Shown here piece after piece: positions 44,096-53,237 of a DNA stretch of 64,000 bases. Source of the DNA: Clostridiales bacterium. GTDB lineage: Bacteria > Bacillota > Clostridia > Christensenellales > Aristaeellaceae. The translations under genes and the position numbers were made by a program. Where the stretch lies: contig JAAYIN010000051.1 in assembly GCA_012523405.1 (NCBI GenBank), forward strand, positions 28,905 to 92,904. The letters are read 5' to 3'. Below the pieces are notes generated by a model. That model worked only from the letters and a program-made list of their open reading frames with translations. It had not been told where the DNA came from and made no database searches. The number at the start of each line of letters is the position of its first letter. Positions within the stretch are counted from its first letter, which is position 1.

Positions 44096-44980
44096 TTAGT
44101 TAGGTCGACACAGGTCCGCTAGCGCCTTTGGCAGCGGGCTTTTTATTTCGATGATCTCGCCCGTGATGGGGTGGCTCACCTTCAAATAGCTGCTGTGCAG
44201 TGCAAACCGTCTAGGCAGTTCATCGATTTCCATACCATATAAAAAATCGCCCGCAACAGGGCAGCCTATCGCATGCATATGCACTCGAATTTGATGCGTT
44301 CTCCCTGTATCTAGGCGCAGGTGGATCACGCTTCTTACGCCGTTTGTCCCTTCAACGCAGTAATGCGTCCTCGCTTCCTTGCCCTTTGGATCGATGACGC
44401 GCCTGATGGTTGCGGCATCCTCCTTGGCAATGGGCAGGTCAATCAGCCCTTCGCCTTCCTTTGGCACGCCCTCCACCACCGCAAGGTACTCGCGCACAAA
44501 CGCATCGCTGTGCACCTTCCTTTGAAGCAAATGCTGCGCATGCGCCGTCTTGGCAATCACCATCAGCCCGCTCGTGCCCTTATCAAGGCGATTGATCGGG
44601 CGATAGACAAACCCCGCGGGGCAGCCCAGATACGAATAGACCGCATTTTCAAGCGTTGGCTGATCGCTGCGCGTGGATTTCGCAGACGGCATGGGCGCAG
44701 GCTTATCAACCACCATCATATCATCGTCCTCATAGGGAACATCAAGCTTGATATCATAAGGAATGGGCTGAGTGTTTTGCGCCTCGGGGATGCGAATGAT
44801 CAGCTCCTGCCCGGCGCGAAGGCATGTATTGGCGCGCGCTGCTGCGCCATCCGCCAATATCTCGCCCTCAAACTTCGCTCGCTTGAAAAGTCCGCTGGAC
44901 ATACGAAGCACAGAAAGCGCGATATGACGAACCATTTTGCCATCGTATTCAGGCGATATCACCAGTCGTAGTTCCTGCAT
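44096..44980 (-). CDS. RluA-family pseudouridine synthase
   Basis: 294 residues from ATG 44980 (GGAAAGGAG upstream); a longer frame lacks an RBS. An S4-like RNA-binding region at the N-terminus is followed by the catalytic domain: the conserved Asp in PINRLDKGTSGLMV, then RLDTGRTHQIRVHM and HPITGE near the end. It isomerises uridines in rRNA or tRNA; the site cannot be told. It is a single gene, convergent with the J-protein. Confidence 0.92.
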   Translation of the reverse strand: MQELRLVISPEYDGKMVRHIALSVLRMSSGLFKRAKFEGEILADGAAARANTCLRAGQELIIRIPEAQNTQPIPYDIKLDVPYEDDDMMVVDKPAPMPSAKSTRSDQPTLENAVYSYLGCPAGFVYRPINRLDKGTSGLMVIAKTAHAQHLLQRKVHSDAFVREYLAVVEGVPKEGEGLIDLPIAKEDAATIRRVIDPKGKEARTHYCVEGTNGVRSVIHLRLDTGRTHQIRVHMHAIGCPVAGDFLYGMEIDELPRRFALHSSYLKVSHPITGEIIEIKSPLPKALADLCRPN

Positions 44981-45111
44981 CACGCGCTCCTTTCCAATGC
45001 CTCGCATTTTCCATTCATGACCCGACGTCCATTGTAACATGACCAATAACCCACAGCAATGAAAGACCTTTAAAATTCGCGAGTTTTTTAGCGCAGCGCA
45101 TGCTCACGCAG

Positions 45112-45140
45112 TTGACACTTAGTGGCGTTTATTCTATAAT
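45112..45140 (+). promoter_or_regulatory. Consensus SigA promoter of alaS
   Basis: TTGACA, 17-bp spacer, TATAAT: a full consensus match. The leader is about 64 nt, too short for a T-box. Confidence 0.9.
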
Positions 45141-45210
45141 TGATAAGCGTTTGTCGCCGCGCTGGCGGTTTAGCATTTACGCTACCGAAACATGTAAGGA
45201 GAGACCACCA

Positions 45211-47007
45211 ATGAAAACTTACCACTCCTCCGAGCTTCGCTCGATGTTCCTCCAATTTTTCCAGGATCATGGTCATGCCGTCATTTCCAGCGCGTCCGTC
45301 ATTCCAGAGAATGATCCGACCGTTCTGTTTACCACCGCCGGTATGCATCCCCTTGTTCCCTATCTGATGGGCGCAAAGCATCCCGCGGGCAACCGCCTCA
45401 CCGACGTTCAAAAATGCATCCGCACGGGTGACATCGATGAAGTTGGCGATGACAGCCACCTCACCTTCTTTGAAATGATGGGTAACTGGTCGCTAGGCGA
45501 TTACTTCAAAGAACAAATGATTCCGTGGAGCTGGGAATTCCTGACCAGCCCCAATTACCTTGGCTTACCCAAGGACAGGCTCGCATTCTCCGTTTTCGCA
45601 GGCGATGATGATTGCCCCCGCGATGACGAGAGCGCACAGCATTGGCGCGATTGCGGCGTTGCAGACGACCGCATTTTCTTCCTGCCCAAGAAAAACAACT
45701 GGTGGGGACCTGCGGGCCTAACCGGTCCTTGCGGTCCTGATAGCGAAATGTTCATGATCACAGACAAAGAGCCCTGCGGTCCTGATTGCTCGCCCGCTTG
45801 CGACTGCGGACGCTATCTGGAGATCTGGAACGACGTTTTCATGCAGTACAACAAGACCGCTGACGGCACATTTGAGCCGCTCAGCCAAAAGAACGTTGAT
45901 ACAGGCATGGGTCTTGAGCGCACCATTTGCGTGCTCAACGGCAAAAAGAGCGTATATGACACCGATCTATTTGCAGATATCCTAGCTAAGATCGCCCAGC
46001 TCAGCGGCAAGACCTACGAGAGCGATCCAGAAACCAAAAAGGCATTCCGCATCATCGGCGACCATATGCGTACAGCGACTGTCATCATCGGCGATGACCG
46101 CGGTGTCAGCCCATCAAACGTCGATCAGGGTTACGTGCTTCGCCGCCTGATTCGCCGCGCAGTTCGCTACGGCATGGGTCTTGATATGCCTGATGGATTC
46201 ACAGGCGAAATCGCAAAGGTCATCATCGCGCAGTATCAGGACGCTTATCCCGAACTCAAGCGCAACGAGAAATTCGTTCTTGAGCAGCTTTCTCTGGAAG
46301 AAACCCGCTTCGCTCGCACCCTCAAGCAGGGCAACAAAGAGTTTGAAAAGCTGGTCACTCGCGTTCAGAACGGCAAGATCGATGGCGTGAGTGCCTTCCA
46401 CCTATACGATACCTTCGGCTTCCCTGTGGAAATGACCGTCGAGCTCGCCAAAGAGCGCGGACTGAATGTGGACATGGACGGTTTTGCAGAGTGCTTCAAG
46501 AAGCATCAGGCAACCAGCCAAGCCGGTGCAGAGCAACGCTTCAAGGGCGGCCTTGCCGATAGCAGCGATCAAACCGCTCGTCTGCATACCGCGACCCACC
46601 TCATGCATGCAGCCCTTCGCAAGGTTCTCGGCCCTGAAGTTGCGCAGCGCGGCTCCAACATCACCGCCGAGCGTCTACGCTTTGACTTCTCCTTTGGCCG
46701 CAAGATGACCAAGGAAGAGGTTGCAGAGGTTCAGGCATTGGTCAACGAATCGATTGCGGCAAATGCCGCCATTACCTGCGAAGAAATGACCGTGCCCGAA
46801 GCGAAAGAAGCAGGCGCAATCGGTCTATTTGAAAGCAAGTACGGCGAGCTGGTCAAGGTGTATACGATGGGCGAGTTCAGCAAAGAAATTTGCGGCGGAC
46901 CGCATGCCCAAAACACTGGCGACCTCGTCAGCTTCAAGATTCAGAAGGAAGAAAGCTCTTCCGCAGGCGTTCGCCGCATCAAAGCGGTTGTCGGCGCAGC
47001 AAAATAA
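45211..47007 (+). CDS. alaS: Alanyl-tRNA synthetase, compact form
   Basis: 598 residues from ATG 45211 after AAGGAG, against about 870 in usual bacterial AlaRS. The class II catalytic core is present: ENDPTVLFTTAGMHP, FFEMMGNWSLGDYFK and GMGLERT. The editing-domain zinc ligands are all there: HTATH (H459, H463) and CGGPH (C561, H565). Two parts are missing: the beta-barrel linker before the editing domain (no FYAESGGQ-type motif) and the whole C-Ala domain. The protein ends cleanly at a strong terminator, so it is not a truncation in progress. It charges tRNA-Ala. Confidence 0.93.
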   Translation: MKTYHSSELRSMFLQFFQDHGHAVISSASVIPENDPTVLFTTAGMHPLVPYLMGAKHPAGNRLTDVQKCIRTGDIDEVGDDSHLTFFEMMGNWSLGDYFKEQMIPWSWEFLTSPNYLGLPKDRLAFSVFAGDDDCPRDDESAQHWRDCGVADDRIFFLPKKNNWWGPAGLTGPCGPDSEMFMITDKEPCGPDCSPACDCGRYLEIWNDVFMQYNKTADGTFEPLSQKNVDTGMGLERTICVLNGKKSVYDTDLFADILAKIAQLSGKTYESDPETKKAFRIIGDHMRTATVIIGDDRGVSPSNVDQGYVLRRLIRRAVRYGMGLDMPDGFTGEIAKVIIAQYQDAYPELKRNEKFVLEQLSLEETRFARTLKQGNKEFEKLVTRVQNGKIDGVSAFHLYDTFGFPVEMTVELAKERGLNVDMDGFAECFKKHQATSQAGAEQRFKGGLADSSDQTARLHTATHLMHAALRKVLGPEVAQRGSNITAERLRFDFSFGRKMTKEEVAEVQALVNESIAANAAITCEEMTVPEAKEAGAIGLFESKYGELVKVYTMGEFSKEICGGPHAQNTGDLVSFKIQKEESSSAGVRRIKAVVGAAK

Positions 47008-47021
47008 GCGACTAAGCATCC

Positions 47022-47055
47022 ACCCGCATTGTTTCATCACAATGCGGGTTTTTTT
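47022..47055 (+). terminator. Terminator of alaS
   Basis: Perfect 11-bp stem ACCCGCATTGT / ACAATGCGGGT followed by T7, 14 bp after the stop. Confidence 0.95.
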
Positions 47056-47337
47056 CATTCAAAAGACAGAAGGACTTCCCCACATCCTTGTCGAAATTAT
47101 TATATCCCGTCAATTACATTGATCGGGTACCATCCATTATTCAGGCGGAGGGATTCAAACATCCTTCGTCCAAAACCTCTGCGCCACCGCATGTTTTGCT
47201 AACTGCCCAGCATTCATTTGCTTGGCTTTGCATTACGGCGGTGGCTTTTTGCATCCTTTTTTCCGCTATATCCGCTTGCGAGCGGGCAAAATGAAACGAA
47301 GGCTCTGCCTCCCAATATCATCGGAGGTGAAATAAAA
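47056..47337. other. Intergenic region before the HelD-like gene
   Basis: The 282 bp hold no supported gene. The minus strand of about 47130-47180 has a stem GGCG-AG/CT-CGCC around TTTGAATCC, vaguely like a tRNA T-arm, but no tRNA can be folded. The RBS of the next gene is GGAGGTG at 47321-47327. Confidence 0.5.
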
Positions 47338-49683
47338 ATGGATTCCAATCAAATAACCAAAAAGGATTGGCAGGAAGAGCAAGCCTTTCTATCCGCTACC
47401 CTGGAAACCGTGCGCGATGAGCGCCGCAAGGCCGAGGATGACCTAGGCATAGAAAACGGCAACGACAAGCTCATCCACGTACAAGACGATGGCTCAAACG
47501 ATGCTATCGTCATGCAAAACATCGTCACGTCGAGACTTCGCAGGCTGCACCAGCTGCGCCTCAGCGAAAAGCAGCCCTACTTTGCGCGTCTGGATTTTAC
47601 CCAAAAAGAGGGCACTGCCACGCTCTTTGGCATTGCCGCAGGCAAGAACGTGCCTGTGTATATCGGGTGCTGGGGCGTGATCAAGACCCCTGAGCAACGG
47701 GTACTGATCGCCGACTGGCGCAGCCCCATTGCCAACCTTTATTATTCGGGGCAGGTGGGCGATGTGAGCTACGAAGCACCCGACGGCAAGGTCGAAGGCG
47801 AGCTAACGCTTAAGCGGCTATTCACCATCGCAGACGGCAAGCTTGAGAGCATGCAGGACACGGGCATTATCGGGCAGGAGAAATTCCTCACCGATGTGCT
47901 CTCCCAAGTCACCACCGCAAGGCTTCGGGAGGTTGTCACCACCATTCAGGCCGAGCAAAACACTGTCATTCGCTACGACCCCACGCTTCCCCTGTGCGTA
48001 CAGGGCGTTGCCGGCAGCGGCAAAACCACCATCGCGCTTCACCGAATCGCATGGATTCTCTATCGGCTGCAAAAAACCGTCTCGCCCGATCAGCTCTTAA
48101 TCCTCGCGCCCAACCCGCTTTTCCTCAGTTACATCAGCCGCGTTCTACCTGATCTGGGCGTGGGTGAAGTAAGGCAGATGACATTTGTCGGGCTATGCTC
48201 ATGGCTCATCGGCAAGCAAATGCCAAAGCTCACTCAAAGCGCACGCTTAAGCGAGCGGCTCATCATGGACAAGCCCGCGCGTGATGCGCTCGATGACGTG
48301 CTTGGGCGCAAAGGCGCACTATCCCTCCACTCAGAAATCATTCGCTTTCTGTCCCAATGGGAGCACTCCTGCATTCCCACCCAAAACATCAAGCTGGGCG
48401 ACAAGGTCATGATGTCCGCCGAGGAAATGCGGCGGTTCTTCCTCATTGATTTTCAGCATTTTCCCTTGGATGCACGCCTTGGCGAAGTGCGCAAGGTCAT
48501 GAAGATTCGTCTCAAAAATGCACTCACTCAGGTGACTGCCTCCCTTGAGCGAAACGTTGAAATCCGTCTTGACAAGCTGCTGCGTTCCATGGACGACAGC
48601 CCCGAGCGCCAAGCCCTCGCACGCAAGCTCTTCGGCAGCCGCGACGAACGCCTCGCGCAGCTCAAAGCATTACCCAAGGAATTCATGAAAACATTTGACT
48701 CGCTATGGGGCTCCATGAAGCTCCTTGATGTATACAAAGCCTTTTGGGAGGATATGATGCAGCGCGATCCAGACAATCAGCCTGTCCTTGACATGACCCT
48801 CCCTCTTCTGCAAAAGAAATGCATAGCGCAGGAGGACCTTCCCGCCTTGCTCCTGCTCGCCAACGGACTTTACGGTCTTGGGCGTCAGCAGATCAAGCAT
48901 GTCGTTATCGACGAAGCGCAGGATGTTTCGCCCTTGCAGGTCAAAGCCCTCCGCGTGCTCTTTGGGCATGATGCCTTCACCCTCGTCGGCGATCTATGCC
49001 AAGGCATTTACGGCGATGAAGGCCTTCGCAGCTGGTCCGACATATCAGACGGCATATTTCAGCGCCAGCCCATCGTTGCCAAGCTATCCACCGCCTACCG
49101 CAGCACCGTTGAAGTGATGGAGGTTGCTTTCTCCGTCATTTCCCGTCATCCCGTCCATGGCGCAGGCACCGCCAAGCCCGTCCTTCGCCACGGTGAGAAG
49201 CCCGTCCTTCGCATCGCAGCCAGCGACCCTGAGCGCTGCACGCTCATCGCAGAAACCATCCGCGCATGGCAGCGCGAAGGCTTCGCAGGCATTGCCATCA
49301 TCCTCAAAACCGAGAAGGCCGCCAAGGCCTTTCACAAAGCCCTACAAGCGCAAATACCCGAGGCCATCCACATCACCCAAGGCGACGATTCCTTCCTCGG
49401 CGGCATTCAAGTCATGGATGCCAGCGTCGTCAAAGGTCTCGAGTTCGACTGCGTTCTCATCGCCGACGCAGACTCCACCACCTACCCCGACCAGCGTTTC
49501 TATGCCAAGCTCTTCTACGTCCTGTGCACCCGTCCCCTCCACCGCTTACATTTTGTCTGCAAAGGCGAGCCCACGAAGCACCTGGAAGGCGCGGCAGTGG
49601 GCTTCGCCCACTGCACCTCCAGCAAGGGCTTCGCCCCCTGCACCCTCAGCAAGGGCTTCGCCCCTGCACCCCACAAGGGCTAA
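47338..49683 (+). CDS. helD: HelD-like UvrD/Rep-family helicase
   Basis: 781 residues from ATG 47338 after GGAGGTG. The N-terminal coiled-coil arm (about 10-80) and the WRSPIANLYY segment before the motor are HelD marks. Walker A is VAGSGKTT (224-231), Walker B IDEAQDVSP (about 524), later motifs include LSTAYRST and a C-terminal VKGLEFDCVLI. HelD binds RNA polymerase and uses ATP to strip it from DNA. The last 27 residues (GFAHCT..., KGFAPCT..., KGFAPA...) are encoded by tandem 27-bp repeats and look like an acquired tail. Confidence 0.9.
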   Translation: MDSNQITKKDWQEEQAFLSATLETVRDERRKAEDDLGIENGNDKLIHVQDDGSNDAIVMQNIVTSRLRRLHQLRLSEKQPYFARLDFTQKEGTATLFGIAAGKNVPVYIGCWGVIKTPEQRVLIADWRSPIANLYYSGQVGDVSYEAPDGKVEGELTLKRLFTIADGKLESMQDTGIIGQEKFLTDVLSQVTTARLREVVTTIQAEQNTVIRYDPTLPLCVQGVAGSGKTTIALHRIAWILYRLQKTVSPDQLLILAPNPLFLSYISRVLPDLGVGEVRQMTFVGLCSWLIGKQMPKLTQSARLSERLIMDKPARDALDDVLGRKGALSLHSEIIRFLSQWEHSCIPTQNIKLGDKVMMSAEEMRRFFLIDFQHFPLDARLGEVRKVMKIRLKNALTQVTASLERNVEIRLDKLLRSMDDSPERQALARKLFGSRDERLAQLKALPKEFMKTFDSLWGSMKLLDVYKAFWEDMMQRDPDNQPVLDMTLPLLQKKCIAQEDLPALLLLANGLYGLGRQQIKHVVIDEAQDVSPLQVKALRVLFGHDAFTLVGDLCQGIYGDEGLRSWSDISDGIFQRQPIVAKLSTAYRSTVEVMEVAFSVISRHPVHGAGTAKPVLRHGEKPVLRIAASDPERCTLIAETIRAWQREGFAGIAIILKTEKAAKAFHKALQAQIPEAIHITQGDDSFLGGIQVMDASVVKGLEFDCVLIADADSTTYPDQRFYAKLFYVLCTRPLHRLHFVCKGEPTKHLEGAAVGFAHCTSSKGFAPCTLSKGFAPAPHKG
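49600..49677 (+). repeat. Tandem 27-bp repeat at the helD 3' end
   Basis: Units at 49600-49626, 49627-49653 and 49654-49677 (last one 24 bp) begin GGCTTCGCCC and contain CTGCACC and CAAG. The unit length is a multiple of three, so the frame stays open. Confidence 0.85.
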
Positions 49684-49699
49684 AGCCCTTGACCCGTTA

Positions 49700-49722
49700 T
49701 TGTCCATGCTTTGCATGGACAA
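49700..49722. terminator. Hairpin after helD
   Basis: TTGTCCATGC / GCATGGACAA perfect stem with a 3-nt loop, 16 bp after the helD stop. There is no T-run. Confidence 0.45.
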
Positions 49723-49756
49723 GGGGACGTAGAACTTACGTATATTGATAGCAAAA

Positions 49757-49791
49757 AGAGGTGTTGCACAGTTACTTTGTGCAGCACCTCT
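49757..49791. terminator. Strong hairpin between helD and the flavoprotein gene
   Basis: AGAGGTGTTGCACA / TGTGCAGCACCTCT, 14 bp with one G-U pair. It is preceded by A5, so on the minus strand it ends in a T-run. Likely terminator for both convergent genes. Confidence 0.65.
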
Positions 49792-49850
49792 GTATATCTG
49801 TATCCCTTGGCTGCACGCAGCGCAGCCAATATTGGGTTCAGGACAATTAA

Positions 49851-49869
49851 AGTGAGCGAAGCTCCCTGA
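49851..49869 (-). repeat. Intergenic hairpin repeat, copy 6 (partial)
   Basis: The minus strand reads CAGGGAGCTTCGCTCACT, matching the core GGAGCTTCGCTCA of the family. Confidence 0.45.
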
Positions 49870-49893
49870 GCAGGGTTTTAGGCACGGCAGTCC

Positions 49894-51195
49894 CTAGCGT
49901 TCACCGTGTTCCTCCCGTATCCCCGTCCCCTCCCCTGCAAGCAGTCCGCTTGCGAACGCAAACATTAGGTTGTAGCCGCCGCAGTCGCCATCTACGTTGA
50001 GGACTTCGCCGACTGCATAGAGTCCATCTACGAGTTTGCTTTGCATGGTTTGGGGGTTGAAATCGATTGTTTGGATGCCGCCTGCTGTTACCTGCGCGGC
50101 TTCAAAATCGCGTGTGCCCTTGACTTTAACGGTAAAGGCTGTGATGGCCTTTTCAAGTTGCTCAAGATCAGTTGCGGTGAGCGACGCGACCTTTTGGGCT
50201 GTGTCTCGAATGCCGCTGGCGGCAAGGATTGCACGGCTGAGAGGCGCGGAAATACTGCCTGCAAATAGGGATGCAATAGGCGCATTCTTTTTTTGTGCTG
50301 TGCGGCGTGAAAGCCACTCATGTAGTTTCATCGTTTCTGCCGCGTCCCCCATTAGCGTTTCGCTCATGTCAAGTGTTAGGACTGCATTTTTCTGTACGAA
50401 TCTTGCCAGTTGCATTGCCGCAATGCCGCTCACTCCGTCCTGCGCAAAGAGGGCTTCGCCCTTGCTTTGGGCTAGGATTTGATCGTCTTTTGATTTGAGT
50501 GTGAGCGCTGCTCGCACCCGCTGCCCTGCAAGCCCGCCGATGGGTCTTTCGTCTGTCAGCAATGCACAAAGCGCAGGACAAATAGGCGTGAGGCGATGAC
50601 CGAAGGTTGTGAGCAGATCGTAGCCTGTGCCGTCTGTGCCATGCGCGGGAGCTGCCGCGCCGCCGACCGCAACGATCAGCCGATCTGCAGCATAATGGAC
50701 TTCCTTCTCCTCTAGCAATGCGCCTTTTTTCATCTTGCCGCTAGCTTTGGGTTTTTCCTTTCCAAACTTGCTTTGAACTGCCGTCACGTGGAATGTTTCT
50801 CCTGTTTTGATGGCAGATTTAGCGCTTGTATTCACATGAATCCGCACGCCAAGTTCATTCGCCTGCGCCAGCAGCGCTTCTACTGCAACGCTCGCCAGCA
50901 GCGACGAGGGATAGACCAAGTCGCCTTCATGCACCAGCGAAATGCCTGCGCTTTGCAGGAAATCCCGAACGTTTTCATACGGCATTTGGGTCATGACCTC
51001 TAGGGCAAAATCAGCATCGCCAAAGTAACGCAGCTCGCCATGATTGAGCAGATTGCCCCTGCCGTTGCCCGTCACGCCGACCTTTTTGAGCGCTTTGCGG
51101 TTGCGGTCGAGCACAGTGACTTGCTGTCCGCTCTTCGCTGCCGCAATCGCCGCCGCGATCCCAGCCGCGCCTGCACCGATAATGAGCGTATGCAT
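49894..51195 (-). CDS. HI0933-like (BaiN/YhiN type) FAD-dependent oxidoreductase
   Basis: 433 residues from ATG 51195, which overlaps the upstream stop as TGATG. The N-terminal FAD loop is IIGAGAAGIAAAIAA, followed by KVGVTGNGRGNLLN, a hallmark of the HI0933 family. The C-terminus has TAGGIQTIDFNPQTMQSK and VDGDCGGYNLMFAFASGLLAG. Members reduce varied substrates or have unknown function; a BaiN-type role in bile acids is only one possibility. Coupled to the cysteine-cluster gene. Confidence 0.88.
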   Translation of the reverse strand: MHTLIIGAGAAGIAAAIAAAKSGQQVTVLDRNRKALKKVGVTGNGRGNLLNHGELRYFGDADFALEVMTQMPYENVRDFLQSAGISLVHEGDLVYPSSLLASVAVEALLAQANELGVRIHVNTSAKSAIKTGETFHVTAVQSKFGKEKPKASGKMKKGALLEEKEVHYAADRLIVAVGGAAAPAHGTDGTGYDLLTTFGHRLTPICPALCALLTDERPIGGLAGQRVRAALTLKSKDDQILAQSKGEALFAQDGVSGIAAMQLARFVQKNAVLTLDMSETLMGDAAETMKLHEWLSRRTAQKKNAPIASLFAGSISAPLSRAILAASGIRDTAQKVASLTATDLEQLEKAITAFTVKVKGTRDFEAAQVTAGGIQTIDFNPQTMQSKLVDGLYAVGEVLNVDGDCGGYNLMFAFASGLLAGEGTGIREEHGER

Positions 51196-51746
51196 CAAAA
51201 TTGCCTCATTTCGTCAATCAGCCGCTGCTCGTTATGAAGGGCTTCGAGCATATAATCATTCTCCATCAGCACTTCTCCCGCTCGCTTCACGGCATCCTTA
51301 AAATCCATGCTCATCGCGCGAAGTCCGCCCTGCTCTAAAATCGGGCAGCAAATCCATGCGCGGGGGTCAATTTCCGCTTGCGCCGTTGCGTCAATTCCGT
51401 TATCATCCGCAGCAATCGCAATTCTCAGCGGAAACAATCGGCAAGCAAGCGGTCTGTGCTCCCTAGGGCACGAGCCCTCGCACACAAACCGTTTCCCGCC
51501 TTTAAAAAGCGTATCATCATCCGATAGATGATATGCAAAGCCCTCAATGGGTTTCTTGTATAGCTCCGCTTCATAGGGAAATAGGAGCATGCCATTATCG
51601 CCCGACTCGTCCTCCTTGCAGCATGCGCCATCGCATAGCTTCCCGCAATTCATCTTCATGGGCGTTACATTTTCCAGAATACTTCTAGCTTCTTTAAGCG
51701 CTTTGAGCGCCGCAGGTTTTGCCAATATCGGCATAATCAAAGGCAT
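51195..51746 (-). CDS. YkgJ-like cysteine-cluster protein
   Basis: 183 residues. Cys residues in CGKLCDGACC, FVCEGSCPREHRPLACRLFP and WICCP form the pattern of the YkgJ (putative zinc- or iron-chelating) family. GGGAGGTG precedes ATG 51746. It is the first gene of a two-gene operon with the flavoprotein. Confidence 0.78.
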   Translation of the reverse strand: MPLIMPILAKPAALKALKEARSILENVTPMKMNCGKLCDGACCKEDESGDNGMLLFPYEAELYKKPIEGFAYHLSDDDTLFKGGKRFVCEGSCPREHRPLACRLFPLRIAIAADDNGIDATAQAEIDPRAWICCPILEQGGLRAMSMDFKDAVKRAGEVLMENDYMLEALHNEQRLIDEMRQF

Positions 51747-51855
51747 AGGACACCTCCCGATTGGAATGATCGTATCGTATCAGAGTGACAGATATTTTGC
51801 AATAGTACCTTGGCAAATAGGATGTAAGATACTTACATTTTTGAGGACTATATTG

Positions 51856-51884
51856 TTTACACGCTTCACCTGATGTGGTATAAT
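51856..51884 (+). promoter_or_regulatory. Promoter of the ABC importer operon
   Basis: TTTACA, 17-bp spacer, TATAAT. The start is near 51891, 44 nt before the ATG. Confidence 0.85.
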
Positions 51885-51934
51885 AACCAAACAGATCCAA
51901 TGATCATTCAACAATTTAAAGGAGGCCAAAAGCC

Positions 51935-53146
51935 ATGAAAAGAACATTATCTGTTTTTCTGTCCCTTCTCATGCTTCTCACCCTAGTTTGCTCCACGGGC
52001 GCAATCGCTGAGGGCAAGGATTATTCCGGTTACACCATCCGCATCTATTCAAACTCCAACTCCACCGAGCGTACCACTTGGCTTATTAACGAAGCGAAGA
52101 ACGCAGGATTCACCATCTCCATCGATGATAACGCAGTCATCACAGGCGACACCGCCGTGATCCAAGCTGCAAACGAAAACAAAGACGGCGATATCATCTT
52201 CGGTCTAAATGAAACCCGCTGGAGCCAAATCGTAAACAGCACCTATGAAAACGTGAAGCTTCTTGACTGGACTCCCTCATGGGCAGAAGAAGTCGGCGCT
52301 TATGTTTACCCCGGCAAGGCTTACGGCCTCGTTGTTCAGAACATTCTGATGCTTTATCGCAACGACGAACTAGGCACCAACGGCGAGAAGGTTTCCTTTG
52401 AACACTGGTCCGACATCGTTGACGCAGGCTATTCCTGGTATCGCCAAGGCAAAGTCGGCGGAACCACCAACGCCAACATCAACTCCGCAATGCTCTACTC
52501 CTTTGTTGATCCCACCTCAGTAGCAGGCGGCATCACCATTGACGGCTGGAAAATGCTGTGGAAGTACTGCGCTGACGGTCTATTCACAGGCGACAGCTAT
52601 GGCTTTGACGCACTAAACCGCGGCGATGTTCAGCTCTCCACCTTCTACTCCTCTTCCCTCTACGGCAAAATTGATGCTGCTGGCGAAGGTTCTGAGAATC
52701 CTCTCCTAGGCACACTTCAGCCTGAGAACTGGGATCTGGTCGAGATCGCAGACGGCACCTATTACATCGCTGAGTACCTCGGCATCCTTGACAAGGCAGA
52801 CCGCAGCGCAGAAGAAACCGAAGCCGTCACAGCATTTGCTGAGTGGTTTGGCTCCGCTGACGTGCAGGCAGCATGGGGCGAAGAGTTCGACTCCTATCCT
52901 TGCAACACCGTTGCAGCAGCAGCTTTGTATGACGAGACCCCTTCCATCTACACCCTAAAGAACTGTGCACTTGAGAAGATCGAAGGCACAGACCTTAACT
53001 ATGCTGAGTATGTCTCCGCACACTCCGGCGAGTGGACCAACATCATGACCAACCTCGGCTTCTACTGGGCAGATGCCAGCAACGCAGTTGCAGAGCCTGC
53101 TTGGGATGGTCTTGACTGGGCAACCCTCACCCAATCCGCTGAATAA
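51935..53146 (+). CDS. ABC transporter substrate-binding protein
   Basis: 403 residues, AAAGGAGG upstream. A signal peptide ends near AIA-EG; a Cys in the hydrophobic core (LVCSTG) lacks the lipobox context. The mature part begins YTIRIYSNS and has the layout of family 1/iron(III)-type periplasmic proteins (DGDIIFGLNETRW, GKAYGLVVQN, WFGSADVQAAWG). The ligand is unknown. It is followed by a hairpin and then the ATPase and permease, so it is the receptor of that importer. Confidence 0.88.
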   Translation: MKRTLSVFLSLLMLLTLVCSTGAIAEGKDYSGYTIRIYSNSNSTERTTWLINEAKNAGFTISIDDNAVITGDTAVIQAANENKDGDIIFGLNETRWSQIVNSTYENVKLLDWTPSWAEEVGAYVYPGKAYGLVVQNILMLYRNDELGTNGEKVSFEHWSDIVDAGYSWYRQGKVGGTTNANINSAMLYSFVDPTSVAGGITIDGWKMLWKYCADGLFTGDSYGFDALNRGDVQLSTFYSSSLYGKIDAAGEGSENPLLGTLQPENWDLVEIADGTYYIAEYLGILDKADRSAEETEAVTAFAEWFGSADVQAAWGEEFDSYPCNTVAAAALYDETPSIYTLKNCALEKIEGTDLNYAEYVSAHSGEWTNIMTNLGFYWADASNAVAEPAWDGLDWATLTQSAE

Positions 53147-53162
53147 TAAGCATTAGCTTTCA

Positions 53163-53200
53163 AATGGTATGGCGGGCCAAACGGCTCGTCATACCATTTT
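53163..53200 (+). terminator. Intercistronic hairpin (attenuator) after the binding-protein gene
   Basis: AATGGTATG / CATACCATT stem with an inner GGGCC/GGCTC pairing, followed by TTTTAT. It lies between the binding-protein and ATPase genes. Such hairpins let the receptor be made in excess. Confidence 0.65.
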
Positions 53201-53237
53201 ATGATGAAAAACAACGTACAAGGGAGTTGCTCACACC

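Noticed and set aside
44321..44971. 216-residue open frame antisense to the pseudouridine synthase
   Set aside because: Antisense to conserved motifs (RLDKGTSG); composition is that of a reverse-frame shadow.
45225..45245. Match to the GAGCTTCGCTC repeat core inside alaS
   Set aside because: It encodes conserved residues SSELRSMF of AlaRS and lacks the CTCCGATAC half, so it is chance.
47120..47205. tRNA-like sequence on the minus strand (TTTGAATCC with flanking GGCG-AG/CT-CGCC)
   Set aside because: T-stem pairing fails, no D-arm or anticodon arm of proper size can be drawn, and the span between acceptor-like strands is only about 30 nt. At most a remnant.
49124..49748. Long plus-strand frames of 202 and 160 residues within helD
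   Set aside because: Ser/Pro-rich and Arg/His-rich out-of-frame readings of the helicase C-terminal motifs; no RBS.
51935..52020. Lipoprotein signal on the ABC binding protein (Cys in LVCSTG)
   Set aside because: The residue before Cys is Val, not Gly/Ala/Ser, and a normal signal peptidase I site follows (AIA-EG).
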